Shown here piece after piece: positions 32,189-43,390 of a stretch of 64,000 bases of DNA; the first letter of the stretch is position 1; each line of letters starts with the position of its first letter. Under the pieces are notes generated by a model that saw only the letters and a list, made by a program, of their open reading frames with translations, ran no database searches and was not told the origin of the DNA. The stretch comes from Reticulitermes speratus (Eukaryota > Arthropoda > Insecta > Blattodea > Rhinotermitidae): contig JAJKFL010000003.1 in assembly GCA_021186555.1 (NCBI GenBank), positions 48,943,630-49,007,629 on the forward strand. The letters are read 5' to 3'. Both the position numbers and the translations under genes were made by a program.

Positions 32189-33126
32189 TACTAGGTGCGC
32201 CCAGAAAGTAATGCAACGCATTTTTTTTCTCGGCCCAATTTTGTTGGATAAAAATGATATTTTGCGTGCTGTATCTTTAAAATGTCCCGCGTTTATGCAC
32301 ATAGGCGCAATGTTTCCCGCTGGATAGCAGCGCAGTAGTGAGCTTTCAAAATGGAGTCTGCAAGTGACGTGCGTTCTAAACAGAGAGCAGTAATTGAGTT
32401 TCTTTTGGCAGAAAACGAAACGAGTGAATCAATTCACAGGCGCTTAAGAAAGGTCTATGGAGACATGGCAGTGGATAAAAGCACCGTCAGCCGTTGGGCG
32501 AAGCGATTGGCGTTATCAGAACAAGGACGGGGCAGTTCCCTCAGCCGGCAAGATCATGGCGACAGTCTTTTGGGACTGTGAAGGAGTCATTCTCATAGAC
32601 GTGTTGCCCAGTGGCCAAATGATCAACTCGGACGTCTATGTGGAAACACTGAAGAAGCTGAAGAAGCGTTTCCGGAGAGTTCGTTCCCATAAAGATGCGA
32701 CAAAAGTGCTTCTTCAACACGACAATGCGAGGCCACACACAAGTCTGTGTACCCGAGAGGCCATCACAAAACTTCAGTGGACTGTCCTGCCTCATCCACC
32801 GTACAGCCCGGATCTGGCTCCTTCCGACTACCATCTTTTCGATCCCTTGAAAGGTGCAATCCGCGGAAAGAGGTTTGAGGACGACGAGGAAGTCATTGCT
32901 GAAGTAAAGAGGTGGTTGCGACAGAGACCTGCAGAGTGGTACCGCGAAGGCATACAGGCTCTCGCATCTCGGTGGCGTAAGGCCAAAGATTTAGAAGGAG
33001 ACTATGTTGAAAAATAGGTTTAGGTAGCCAAAGATTCATGTAATGATGTGACATATTTGAAGTTTTAATAAAATCAATTGTGAATGAGAAAAAAAATGTG
33101 TTGCATTACTTTCTGGGCGCACCTAG

Positions 33127-33128
<2 letters not shown>
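32189..33128 (+). mobile_element. Mariner element, internally deleted, with TIRs and TA duplication
   Basis: The element spans 32191-33126 (936 bp). The left end is CTAGGTGCGCCCAGAAAGTA, then ATGCAACGCATTTTTTT; the right end is the matching inverted sequence with very few differences over about 30 bases. TA lies at both flanks (32189-32190 and 33127-33128). Full-length mariners are about 1.3 kb, so about 0.4 kb is missing from the middle. It sits inside a (TA)n microsatellite. Confidence 0.95.
32351..33017 (+). pseudogene. Mariner transposase, internal deletion and frameshift
   Basis: The ATG at 32351 opens MESASDVRSKQRAVIEFLLA, a helix-turn-helix type N-terminus (IHRRLRKVYG, DKSTVSRWAKRL) ending around LSEQGRG. 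After about 32530 homology jumps, in another frame, to SAGKIMATVFWDCEGVILID, then VYVETLKKLK, LLQHDNARPHTS and YSPDLAPSDYHLF, ending YVEK at 33017. The D of HDNARPH and the D of APSDY are separated by 34 residues, the DD34D spacing of mariners. The first catalytic Asp region (GDETW in relatives) and the linker were deleted. No active protein can be made. Confidence 0.93.

Positions 33129-33172
<44 letters not shown>
33127..33172 (+). repeat. (TA)n microsatellite, right half
   Basis: TA-rich tract with occasional GTA units, continuing the tract at 32138-32188. Confidence 0.85.
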
Positions 33173-33445
33173 CGGAGCTAGGATAGCGTAGTGAGTATAG
33201 TGACTAGGCTACGTGCTATTGATCCAGGTGGACGTGCGGTTTGATTGCTGGCATCGCGTGTTCGAATTCCCCTGAGAGCATGGATGTTGGTCTCTTTTGT
33301 TTGCTGTGTGTTGTTTAATTAGGGGCCTGTGTGACGGGCTGATCACTCGCCTAGAGGGGTCCCACTAGCTGTGTGTGTCCAATTGTGTGTGATCTAGAAA
33401 CCTCAAAAACGAAGCAGCATAGGCCCGATTGGGGCTGTAGTTCCA
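33173..33445 (+). mobile_element. SINE-A copy, diverged head
   Basis: It has GTGTTCGAATTCCCCTGAG (B-box), GCATGGATGTTGGTCTCTTT, GCTGTGTGTTGTTTAATTAG, GACGGGCTGATCACTCGCCT, AGAGGGGTCCCACTAG and AAACCTCAAAAACG. The order matches other SINE-A copies, while the first 60 bases differ from the usual head. Confidence 0.75.
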
Positions 33446-33672
33446 CAGAGGCAGAGAGAGAGGTTACGTGCTGGACGGTCCGGGATTAGAATCTCGGCAG
33501 GGGCAGGAGATGTTTTCTCCTTGAAAACGATCGGACTGGCTGTGGAGCCCCCCCCCCCCCCACCCGCGTCCTATTCAGTGGTTGTAGGGGCGTGCTTCGA
33601 CGGTAGAAAGGCAGCCAGGGCGTAAGGCTGACCACTTACCTCCATCTATTGCCGACGTTAAGAATGAGTGTA
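33446..33672 (+). mobile_element. SINE-C copy with C-run
   Basis: It has a B-box-like GGGATTAGAATCTCGGC, GGAGATGTTTTCTCC, a C-run at 33549-33562, GGCTGACCACTTACCTCC and GTTAAGAATGAGTG. The last blocks match the body of SINE-C copies at 55848-56115. It directly follows SINE-A. Confidence 0.6.
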
Positions 33673-33784
33673 TCTATTCCTCCACTCCTTTATACGCCTA
33701 CATGGCGAGACAAGGAAAACTTTACGTGTATATAAATATGTTATGTACCGTATATTGTAGACGTACCATACGCAGAGTCGTATG

Positions 33785-35491
33785 TGCGTATATACGTACG
33801 TACATATATACATATATATATGCCTACATACATTCATACATACATTCATACATGTATAGATCCATACAGACTCGTACATTCATGCATACATACGTACCTA
33901 CATACATATATACATACATAAACCTATACATACATACACACATACATAATACATACATACATGCATACATACGCATACATACATACACATATACATACAT
34001 ACATACGTACATATGTATACATACATGCACATGTACACACACATACATACATACATACGCACATAAATACATACATACATACATACACACATACTTATAC
34101 ATACATGCACATATACATACACACGTACACAATTTATACAGACATACACACATATACATACATACATACGTACATACGTACGTACGTACATACATACGTA
34201 CATACATACATACATACATACATACATACATACATACACACATACTTATACATACATGCACATATACATATACACGTACATAATTTATACAGACATACAC
34301 ACACATACATACATACATACATACATACATACATACATACATACATACATACACACATACTTATACATACATGCACATATACACACACACGTACATAATT
34401 TATATAGACATATACACACATACATACATACATACATACATACATACATACATACGTACATACGTACGTACGTACATACATATGTACATACATACGTACA
34501 TACATACATACATACATACATACATACATACATACACACATACGTACATACATACGTACGTACATACATACATACATACATACATACACACATACGTACA
34601 TACATACGTACGTACATACATACGTACATACATACATACATACATACATACATACACACATACGTACATACATACGTACGTACATACATACATACATACA
34701 TACACACATACGTACATACATACGTACGTACATACATACGTACATACATACATAATACATACACACATACGTACATACATACGTACATACATACATACAT
34801 ACATACATACACACATACGTACATACATACGTACGTACATACATACATACATACATACATACACACACACATACATACATACGTACGTACATACATACAT
34901 ACATACATACATACATACACACACATACATACATACATACATACACACACATACATACATACATACATACATACATACGTACATACATACATACATACAT
35001 ACACACACATACATACATACATACATACACATACATACATACATACATACACACACATACATACATACATACATACATACGTACATACATACGTACATAC
35101 GTACGTACATACATACATACACACACATACATACATATATACACACACATACATACGTACATACATACGTACATACATACATACATACACACACATACAT
35201 ACATACATACATACATACACATACATACATACATACACACACATACATACATACATACATACATACATACGTACGTACATACATACACACACATACATAC
35301 ATACATACATACATACATACATACACATACATACATGCATACATACATACCTACATACATACATACATACACACACATACATACATACATACATACACAC
35401 ACATACATACATACATACATACACACACATACATACATACATACGTAAATACATACGTTTATACGTACGTACATACATACGTACATACACG
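33785..35491 (+). repeat. 1.7-kb (TACA)n array with higher-order structure
   Basis: Tetranucleotide array TACA/CATA interrupted by CGTA and CACACA variants. A non-tetranucleotide block (CTTATACATACATGCACAT ... AATTTATACAGACATAC) occurs three times, with its CTTATA at 34094, 34245 and 34360, so longer units duplicated within the array. Long frames on both strands (up to 463 codons, translating as TYIH or MYVC repeats) arise because the unit contains no stop in any frame; they are not genes. Confidence 0.95.
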
Positions 35492-35699
35492 CACTACTGC
35501 ACTGTACCGCACTATTGTCCGCCATTCTATAGGTAGAAATTAAATGTTCGCAATGTACCCAAACAACAATAAGAGCAAGATAATTCCATGTGCTTAATCC
35601 TAGCGTTAGTCTGCTTTACTGAAGGCGACACTACGTAATCTGAAGACGAAGAAGACTGCCTGAGCGTCCTACCCCATTTGTTCTCCTCCGCCACTTCCG
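35492..35699. other. Unassigned sequence
   Basis: Nothing recognised. Confidence 0.4.
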
Positions 35700-35885
35700 C
35701 CTCACTGCCCTTTCATTTCCGTAAGGAAAAATGGTAGAATAATGCTGACAGAGAACAAAGAATTGCTTGCAGAAAACTTTCCGAGTGCCACTTTTTCACC
35801 AAAAATCTGACTGACTTTCGCGGGATCGAGCCCGTGTCTCTGTGACGAAAGGCTTACTACTAACCGCCTAACTTTAAAATCAATC
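35700..35885 (-). mobile_element. SINE-B copy, diverged
   Basis: On the minus strand: AGTTAGGCGGTTAGTAGTAA, ACGGGCTCGATCCCGCG (B-box), AAGTCAGTCAGATTTTTGG, GAAAAAGTGGCACTCGG and TGTCAGCATTATTCTACC. The order follows SINE-B. The A-box start is damaged. Confidence 0.7.
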
Positions 35886-36760
35886 TACGTTATATAATAC
35901 CTCACTGAGAACTGACTGCGCTCCCATTAGAAAGCAAAATAGGTTATTGTTGTGCAGGGACATAATGGATGTTTATTGCAAGGTCATACGGAACACAGAA
36001 ACACACTGTTTGGGAAAACTGCAGGGTGTTTTAGTGTTCGGTGCATGCACTAACCACTTGGCATTAAGGGGTTAAGCATTGTATAATATTTTATTACATT
36101 CTTAAAGTCCCCATTTCTCTTCAAGATCCAATTGAAGATTTGTGACTTTGCTACATGTTAACTCACGCCAGTAGACCTAGTGCATGTTATACGCTGTATC
36201 TTTCTTTACTCCGTGACAGAGCAATTCAAATCTGTAACGAATTGGGCCTTAACGCTATTTGTGCCTAGCCGAGCGGATCTCTTTGCATTTCCGCACGTTA
36301 TGAACGGTCCATTTCTTGTTAACGACATTTCGAGTTATTTCAGAACGCCATCTGCTACTCTGCTTCCTGTTACGTACATCGGTACGTCGTTCAGAGTCTT
36401 CCGGTGCATTTCGAAACAGTGACAGTTGAAAAACGTGAATGAATTTTATATTCTGGCACTCACAACTCACTGAGGTCTTCTTCAGCTCCTGATCATAACT
36501 CACTCATTTAGCACGTGGCATGGTACTCAGTTTTCTCCCACATTTACATGCATTCTTAAAATAACCTACATGCGAGGGTGTAAATAGGCGCAAGTCCACA
36601 GTGTGGGACGTTCCGCTGACAGATGGAACGGACAGGCAGTGACGGACACACGGATATATTTGTTTATTTTCATTCAAACATGTCTGCAATACTGAGGGTT
36701 TTGATGCGTGATGACTGTCCGTCCGGACGAATTCATGACAAGTGTATATTTCGCTATGTC
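35886..36760. other. Unassigned sequence, 0.9 kb
   Basis: Frames at 36180-36503 on both strands show no domain. No repeat recognised. Confidence 0.4.
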
Positions 36761-36935
36761 CTACACCAAGTGTCATCAAACTACAATCCAGTTTTCCTAT
36801 ACTTTTCCTCTTTTTCTTGTTTCTCTTCTCCACCTGTATCGTCATCATGCTATGCTCTACACCAGGTGTCACCAAACTACGACCTTTTCCTCTTATTCTC
36901 TTTTCTCTTCTCCACTTTCATTGTTATCTTCATCT
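36761..36935 (+). repeat. Tandem duplication of a pyrimidine-rich, hAT-end-like unit
   Basis: CTACACCAAGTGTCATCAAA (36761) and CTACACCAGGTGTCACCAAA (36857) begin two consecutive units of about 96 bp, each followed by a TTCCTCTT-type pyrimidine tract. The CAGGTGTCACCAAACTACG start resembles terminal repeats of hAT elements, so this may be a duplicated element end. Confidence 0.5.
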
Positions 36936-37345
36936 TCGACTTTATATTTGTTTGTTTGTTTTGTCCCTGTCGCTCCAAAGCGGAGCATAGGGGCCTCCTT
37001 TCGGAGGTTTCTATGGTCATGTGCGTTGATGTAGTGAGTGACCAGCCCACTGACCGCACAAGTTTTACTCAATCCTGATGTGACTGCCAGAGCCATCTGG
37101 CAGGCAGTCAAGAGACTTGGGTGAGAAATGGCCGCTGAATTTTGCTTACGAGCATTACTAGTTCTATTCATGCCCGTAAGGTTCTTTTACATGCCGTAAA
37201 TCTATGACATGGGACCGACGGCTTTACTTGCTCCGGATTTTTATCACCCTTAAAAATCCATCGGTCGGGATCGAACCCGCGAACCTTGGGTCCAGTGGCG
37301 AGCACGCTAACCACTAGTCCACCGAGGGCGACCTCGACTCTATAT
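36936..37345 (-). mobile_element. SINE-E copy with TSD
   Basis: On the minus strand the head has A-box TGGACTAGTGGTTAGCG and B-box GCGGGTTCGATCCCGACCG, followed by GGATTTTTAAGGGTGATAAA, TAAAGCCGTCGGTCCCATG and a tail of CAAACAAACAAA. Near-identical TCGACTYTATAT repeats at 36936-36947 and 37334-37345 (one mismatch) bound the 386-bp element 36948-37333. It is the only copy of this family in the window. The tRNA-like head is well kept, so this may be a fairly recent insertion. Confidence 0.88.
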
Positions 37346-38273
37346 AAACTGAGCTATTGATGTTAAACCATAAATAAAACAGACATGAAAATTTAAAGTC
37401 ATTCCACCATAAACAAAAGCTCAAAGGAGAGTGCAAATTATCGGCAAAGTTTCAAGGAACATGTATATATTTAAAAGTTCAGTGACGCTTCAAATTCCAA
37501 ATACTGCCCAGAAGGAGGGGTTTTAATTTGATAGTAACCTCCACGCATTTACGAGTCTATGGTGCACCGAGGCCGGCGGCGTGTAAAGAATGAAAGGTCC
37601 GTACAGTGCACCAAGACCGGCATTGAAGGGTTAATATGAATCTTGTTGTTGTTGCTGTTGTTCTTATTTTTCTTCTTCTCCTGTAGTAGTGACAAATGTT
37701 GCAGATAAGAAGTGTTTGCCTACGTTGCTATAGTCGCCAGGAGCAACGCCGAACTCTAATTGAGTTTAGACGAGAATATTCGATGGCCGCAAGTCAGTCC
37801 CTACCTAACTACATCTGATCAATAAATCGATTTGAATTACGAATAGAATAGAGCATAAGTCGATGAACTCCACAAATGTAATATTTATATTGACTAATGA
37901 CAGACAGCAACGTGGCGATACACGGAACTCAGTTCCACGAGACGGCTGACGAAGGCTAGGGTCAAGAAAACTGGTACTGAAATAAAAGCGGAGAGAGCGA
38001 AGTGTGTATTTACCCTGGGTAACTGAATGCAGGACAAAAAGAGAAAATAGAAGTGGATAATGCTCTTTGCAAATGTAGCAAATTTTAAGCAAATGAGGGT
38101 GAGAGCAACAAAACAAAATTACTTTAAGTGTGGAAAAAAATTCGAGGAAATTAATACAATTTTAAAAAGAGATTTCGGAACCGTCTCGGAAAATAAATTG
38201 AGACATACCAACCCTGTGGATATAATCGGTCTTATAAAAGTAATTTTTTTCCCTGTGTAATTCGTAAAGTCAT
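37346..38273. other. Unassigned sequence, 0.9 kb
   Basis: A patch at 37540-37640 (GAGGCCGGCGGCG, CAAGACCGGC) is less AT-rich. Short frames show no domain. No repeat family recognised. Confidence 0.4.
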
Positions 38274-38400
38274 ATGAGGAATTGGAGGTATAGCTCCACT
38301 TATTTTAATCTCAATGCTGGATGGAGGCGAGCTGTCAGCTTCACGCCTCAACAGCATTATCCAGGTGGAAGAGCCCCCGTGCCCATGGTCTTTTCCCTAA
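38274..38400 (-). mobile_element. SINE-C fragment
   Basis: On the minus strand: GCACGGGGGCTCTTCCACC, GTTGAGGCGTGAAGCTGACA and CAGCATTGAGATTAAAATAA correspond to the centre of SINE-C. Head and tail are missing. Confidence 0.5.
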
Positions 38401-38855
38401 AATTAGTAACAATTTTTCCTGTTGTGCGGCATAGGTTATATTTATACCTAATGTTACTAACACGTGATGTCATAGAAGCAACCAGTAATAATAGAGTCAT
38501 CGATTCATTCCAATTTTAATTTCAATCCGTTATTACATTGGCAGTTTTCTTCTGCCAAATATTGATTTATTTTCAATTTGTGTTCTGCCTTGAGCCGAGG
38601 GGACAAACAAAAGCCTGCACAGTTCGTGTACAGAATTAACACATTTCCTTCAAGTTGCGTACTGCTACCTGAAAATAACAACTTAGGAAACGTATGCATA
38701 GGATAACAATTCTGATGAATCGCTCTCTCTAGTTGAACCCTGTAGACCCTAGTGGTGAGTATATGTACCGCTAATCTTAAGACTAAAACAATGCACGTTT
38801 TTCACAAATTCCATTTGTCACATTACCAGAAGAACAAAGACCTGAATATTATAAG
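38401..38855. other. Unassigned sequence
   Basis: Nothing recognised. Confidence 0.4.
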
Positions 38856-39060
38856 ATGAAATCTGCGCTCTTCAGGGATATTACGCAGCGTGGAGTGGTA
38901 GTCCTGTACACTTTCGGGAAAATCTATCGGTCCCATCTTCAAGGGTCAAAAAGTTTTGGACGTCTTGACACTTGAAGACGAAACCGATCGGTTGTCCCGA
39001 AACGTCGGTACAGGAATACGATTCAACGCTGTGTAATATCCCAGAAGAGCGCAGATTTCT
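38856..39060. repeat. HH10: fold-back hammerhead-like repeat
   Basis: Left arm (minus): TTTTGACCCTTGAAGATGGG, ACCGATAGATTTTCCCGAAA, GTGTACAGGACTACC. Right arm (plus): ACACTTGAAGACGAAACCGA, TCGGTTGTCCCGAAACGTCG, GTACAGGAATACG, CTGTGTAATATCCCAGAAGA. The arms are inverted copies of about 90 bp with a spacer of about 20 bp. The CNTGAAGA block carries changes in both arms. Confidence 0.75.
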
Positions 39061-39184
39061 TCTACATGGCAGCGGAAGCCCGAAATTACAGAATATTTTG
39101 CTTTATAAAAATCTGACTTTGTGTCAAACTATTATTTTCACTGATTTCAGGCTTCCGCCGCGATGTTGATGTAATCTGTGGTAT

Positions 39185-39449
39185 TTTGGGTAATTACACG
39201 GCGTCGTGTGGTAATTATTTACCGACGTTTCGGGACAACGTGTCGGTCCCATCTTCATGGGTCAAGATTCCAAGATGGAAAGAAAGCTTGTGACAAGGAA
39301 ACTTGGCAGCAAGGCGGAGTAGAGAGCCGTGCGATGTGACAATGGCCAATAGGCTGAGAGGGTGGGGGTGACCATGAAGATGGGACCGACACGTTGTTCC
39401 CGAAACGTCGGTAAATAATTACCACACGACGCCGTGTAATTACCAAAAG
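39185..39449. repeat. HH11: fold-back hammerhead-like repeat, near-identical arms
   Basis: Arms 39185-39263 and 39369-39449 are inverted and almost identical; the spacer is about 105 bp. Each arm reads, in its own sense, TGACCATGAAGATGGGACCG, ACACGTTGTCCCGAAACGTC, GGTAAATAATTACCACACGA, CGCCGTGTAATTACC. GGGAC pairs with GTCCC as a stem, and ACC before the core pairs with GGT after it. The first core base is A rather than C in both arms, so that change pre-dates the inversion or was copied between arms. Confidence 0.85.
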
Positions 39450-40139
39450 ACCACAGATTATATTATTTTCACCGTTTTGCTGTTAGCATCTTCAAGCCCA
39501 TTACTGACATCAGTTGCGCTGCGCAGCATCCATTCTGCTTATTCGTCGCAGTAGTCTCTGCACTTTCTTACCCAATCTTAATTTTCTTCCGACTCTATTC
39601 TGTCTTTCTTTGTTTATTTTCTCTTTCCCCTTCTCTTTCTGTCTTCTTATTTTACCTGTCAGTGAATTTGTCGTTTAGACAAACATAAAGTCAATTGATT
39701 TATTATTTATGTTTTATGTAAAGGCGCTGTCATTAGCTTACAAAGTATAGTGTCGAATTAAAGGATGATTAGCAAACACTGAGTTGGAAAGAATTTGAAA
39801 TGAAGTAATCGCAGCATGATTTATGCTATTATCATAATATTTTCTGGGAAGTAATGATGAAAACCAAGAAAATCTTAATCAAGACATTTGTTCTGCAGGT
39901 CGAATTTGAACTCGGAACCTCATATATATTAAGCTCGGCCGCGATGATGTGTAAAATTTGCCACCGAAACAAAATGAAAAATCGTAAGAACTGTTTTAAG
40001 GTAAAAGAAGACATAACACTAGGTTGCAGTAAGTGCCAGCTTTACAGTCAGGTACACAGCTGTCAGTACCCTTTGAATAGAATGCTGGGTGTGGCCCCAT
40101 AGCCGATTTAAATAATTTGGGGAAGGAAAACATATTTCC
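39450..40139. other. Unassigned sequence
   Basis: An 82-codon plus frame at 39854-40102 includes CKICHRNK and CSKCQLY, four spaced cysteines that superficially resemble a zinc-binding pattern, but I do not recognise it. Confidence 0.35.
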
Positions 40140-40240
40140 CCCCCGGGAATCGAACTAAGTTTCCTCAGTCTTCCAGCTCCTAGGTTAGTCACTATAGAGA
40201 CTGAGACATTCTGTCTGAGAACTCCATGCCCTCCTTAATT
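40140..40240 (-). repeat. tRNA-like relic, probably an old SINE head
   Basis: On plus coordinates CCCGGGAATCGAACTAAG followed by TAGGTTAGTCACTATAG looks like a reversed B-box then A-box region. Confidence 0.35.
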
Positions 40241-40815
40241 CTGTCTACGATAAATCTGTCTTTGTGTAAGCTTCTACCCATTTAGCTCAGTTACGTTTCA
40301 TAATGAAACAACGGGGATGTCAGATGCAAACATGCTATATGATACAAAGCAACTAATAGGCCCAATTCCCAGAACATATATATATGCATATATATGTATG
40401 TACTGTGCCTTCTGTGCCTGGGGTAATATTGCTTGGTATGGCATAACGACAACATTGGTTTGCATATGCTTAAAATTGCGTTTAGGAAGAAACAAAATGC
40501 GCCAGAGAGTTTTCGTTATTACCCGTACTTCGAGCGAGCTCATAAAATTTCCCTGCTGGAAGCAGTCAACACTGCGACATGCTGTGAAATGGAACGTCAT
40601 GCTTGAAGAAATATTTAATGACGGGCTGCTTGGAGCTCCGATTTTTCGTGTTTGGTTACCTGATATTTTGAAGTGTCAAAGACTTGCAGTTTCTATATGC
40701 CTGTTTAACCCTATGAGACACAAAAGTTTACTAAATAACATTAAAAAACTCAGATTCTGCGACTCCGGAAACACACTTTTTTTTTCAATACAAAGATAAA
40801 TTGACTTACGAGTAT
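40241..40815. other. Unassigned sequence
   Basis: The 160-codon plus frame 40317-40799 is uninterrupted but has no recognisable domain and unremarkable composition; I leave it unassigned. Confidence 0.35.
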
Positions 40816-41105
40816 GCTGTAAGGTAAAGCTATCTCTGAGGGCTCCAGGAGGTTGAGGCTGTCAGGATTTATAGACAATAGGCACATGAGGGTGGTAAGG
40901 TTGTCAGCCCAACACACCGGCCACCTCCCCCCCCCCCCCCAGGAGATATTCCTGTTTCTCATTTATGTTAGAGCCTGAGTCGACCCAAGGGCCATAGTGC
41001 GGCCAGAAGGATTAAGTCAATAAAAGATCGAACCCGCGTCTTCCGGCTTGTGCGCAGTGCCTCAACCAACTGCTACCACTGCTTAACTCCGTTTATTGTA
41101 AGGGT
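40816..41105 (-). mobile_element. SINE-D copy
   Basis: On the minus strand the head (TGGTAGCAGTTGGTTGAGGC, then GACGCGGGTTCGATC) leads to TTGACTTAATCCTTCTGGCC, GGGTCGACTCAGGCTC, AACATAAATGAG, a G-run, GTGTGTTGGGCTGACAACC and CCTCATGTGCCTATTGTC. It matches the copy at 46435-46685. Imperfect TGTAAGG repeats lie at both ends. Confidence 0.75.
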
Positions 41106-42894
41106 ACATATATAATCCATAAATACTATTTTGAGGTGTGAACAATATCTTATCCCTGCCAGGGATGAAACCCGGAAGGATCCGTCATCCAGCACGTGGC
41201 CTGATAACTATACTGACTTATCTAGCTCAAACCCATATTAACATAAATTCGAAAACAAATTGTAAGACCTAAAACAAAACCCCATAAAATAAACTGCAAT
41301 TGTCGTTTATTCGTCAGTTCGGGAATTTAATTTTTCTCAGGCTAAAGGGCGACGGTTTTTCTTGAAACCGCCTAGTGATAGCAACACTGTTTTACCTTCT
41401 TCTGTTTATACAGTGGACTCTCGCCACGCTTTTATTCGTGACCATGTTTACCATGTGTAAGGGTTCATAAAATTCAGAAAGGAAATGTACGGGCGTGGTA
41501 ATTGTTGCGGAAGGATATAATAGTGCATTCAGTTTGCCCACCAAGTGTGTTACACCGATAAGTCTCTATTCTGCGATAAAGTTCAAACCCTCTCAACTGG
41601 TCACCAGCTTTGCAACCTCGCTTCAGTGACCTCAACACTGTGACACTGAAATTGTATTTAGGCTACATGTTCCAGCTACCCACATTAACAGTTTGTTACA
41701 ACAATGGGAGAAGTGTGGCCAGTACCAATAGAAGAATTAACGTTCCCACCAAGTTCATAAAAATTTCATCAAAATTTGGTATCTTGTGTCTCATTTTTTT
41801 ATTTTATTTTTAATGGGGATTTTAATTGTTAACTTAAAATAATTTCGGTTAAGTCATAGTTTTTTATTTGTTTGGTTAATAAAAATAATGTCCTTTATTA
41901 TTATTATTATTCACTAAATTTTCGCCTTTGAGAGAAATAAAAAATCTAATTCCCTGTGTGCGCGTTCTAACGAAATGTGCTGCACAGGCTTGTGACTGTT
42001 CGTAATTAATTATTTTCGTTAATTATGAGATAATGGTGTGTTTATTATGCAAAAATTAATTATTAGATAAAGAATACTCGTTTTTTTTTGGGAAAAGACG
42101 TTTAATTTAAGATCCCACTTTTAAGAAGAATTTCTCTCTCGTGTTTACTAATTACTGGGTAAATCAGACGGCTAATTATTTACTTTAATACCGTATTTTA
42201 TGAAGCATTCTTAATGTGAAATTATTTTCTTTTTGTTACTTTCTAGAAAAACGAATTTGGATTCGTGCGGGTAGTTCTGTTGTTTTGCATACATTACAAT
42301 TCCGAACTATTTTGAATTGCTACGTAGCTAGGCGCAGATGCGCTTAATTTTTATCTTACAGAATCAGTCAAAATGCGAAAACCACAACCACTTCTAATCA
42401 TGCTTATGAATTCATTGCATTTCTCTCTTTATTTTATTGGTAAATGATAGTTTAATAACAACAGAATTTTATTTATTTATTTATTTACTTGGCAAATATT
42501 AAGGCTTCTGTACAGAATGTTACAGCCAACAACAATATAAATTATGTAAATAATTGATTATAATTCAATTCAGTTATTATTTATTAATGTGCTATAACAA
42601 CAGAAACAGCGAAACACAAATAACAAAGGAAAATAAATGTGACACATACAAAACGAATACAGACAAAAGAAACAAAATAATACCTAATTAATTAGGACAC
42701 CTTATAGGTACGAGTATAATACTAAAGTGGATCTTAAAGAAAGAGGACAGGAGATACCGACAAGATTCAGCTTCCTGCGGATAAGAACCAGTGGCGGATA
42801 ATTTCTAACTCAGAAATGAATCTTCAGTTTCAATAGAACGAGGGGAACTTCTTGGGCAGTTGCGGAACTATCAGTTTTGACGCTTAACCTTGCT
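41106..42894. other. Unassigned AT-rich sequence, 1.8 kb
   Basis: A tRNA-like relic lies at 41155-41225 (minus). ACAGTGGACTCTCGCCACGC at 41411-41430 resembles one end of a pogo/Tigger-type transposon, but no matching end is seen. The remainder is very AT-rich with no gene. Confidence 0.4.
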
Positions 42895-42975
42895 GTATTG
42901 TCCATACAAAAGTCAAGTTTGAATAGATTAACGCATTCTGCTCTCATCAGGGTCTAAGTGTTCCAAGAACGCCAG
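42895..42975 (-). repeat. HH12: partial hammerhead-like repeat
   Basis: On the minus strand AGACCCTGATGAGAGCAGAA is followed directly by TGCGTTAATC; the CGAAAC block is missing or altered. Confidence 0.4.
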
Positions 42976-43289
42976 CCGCCCTGGAAAAATTTGTCTATTT
43001 TATACGTAATGGCGATTGTGATAGCGAGCCAGTGAGAGTGGAGGTGCTAAAAAGACGAAACTCAGAATATAACTGAACGCGAACAGGCGGTATACTGAAG
43101 CTAGTTGCTTTCCCAGACGCCCTTAATCAAGGGCCATAACAAGCTCTGACCTCACTAGGTTGTATTTCCACCATGTTGTTTTTGCCTCGTGTAAGAAAAT
43201 AACAACACTTCTTTGTGGTTCGCTCTAGAGGCATGATGGTCGCAACAAATTTCGTGAAAATCGGTCAAGTGGCATTCGATGACTGAAAA

Positions 43290-43313
43290 TGTGGACACAC
43301 ACACACACACACA
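43290..43313 (+). repeat. (CA)n microsatellite
   Basis: A run of about eleven CA units. Confidence 0.85.
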
Positions 43314-43390
43314 CAGGTAGAGAGAGTTTGGTGGTTTCGTAACCCTAGTTTCATTCTCAGTGAAAGAAAGTAGGCTAACATTTTCTTATA

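Noticed and set aside
33785..35491. CRISPR-like array
   Set aside because: There are no direct repeats with unique spacers; it is a simple tetranucleotide satellite in a eukaryotic setting.
33824..35543. Long open frames (up to 463 codons) on both strands with TYIH or MYVC repeats
   Set aside because: They are produced by the TACA tetranucleotide array, which lacks stop codons in all frames; both strands and several frames are open together.
39854..40102. Cysteine pairs (CKIC, CSKC) resembling a zinc-binding segment
   Set aside because: Spacing does not fit a known finger and the frame is short, with no supporting context.
40317..40799. 160-codon plus-strand frame
   Set aside because: Uninterrupted but without domain, splice signals or compositional change; the opposite strand is also open across part of it.
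41411..41430. Possible Tigger-like terminal repeat ACAGTGGACTCTCGCC
   Set aside because: No matching inverted end was found nearby, so only a mention is justified.
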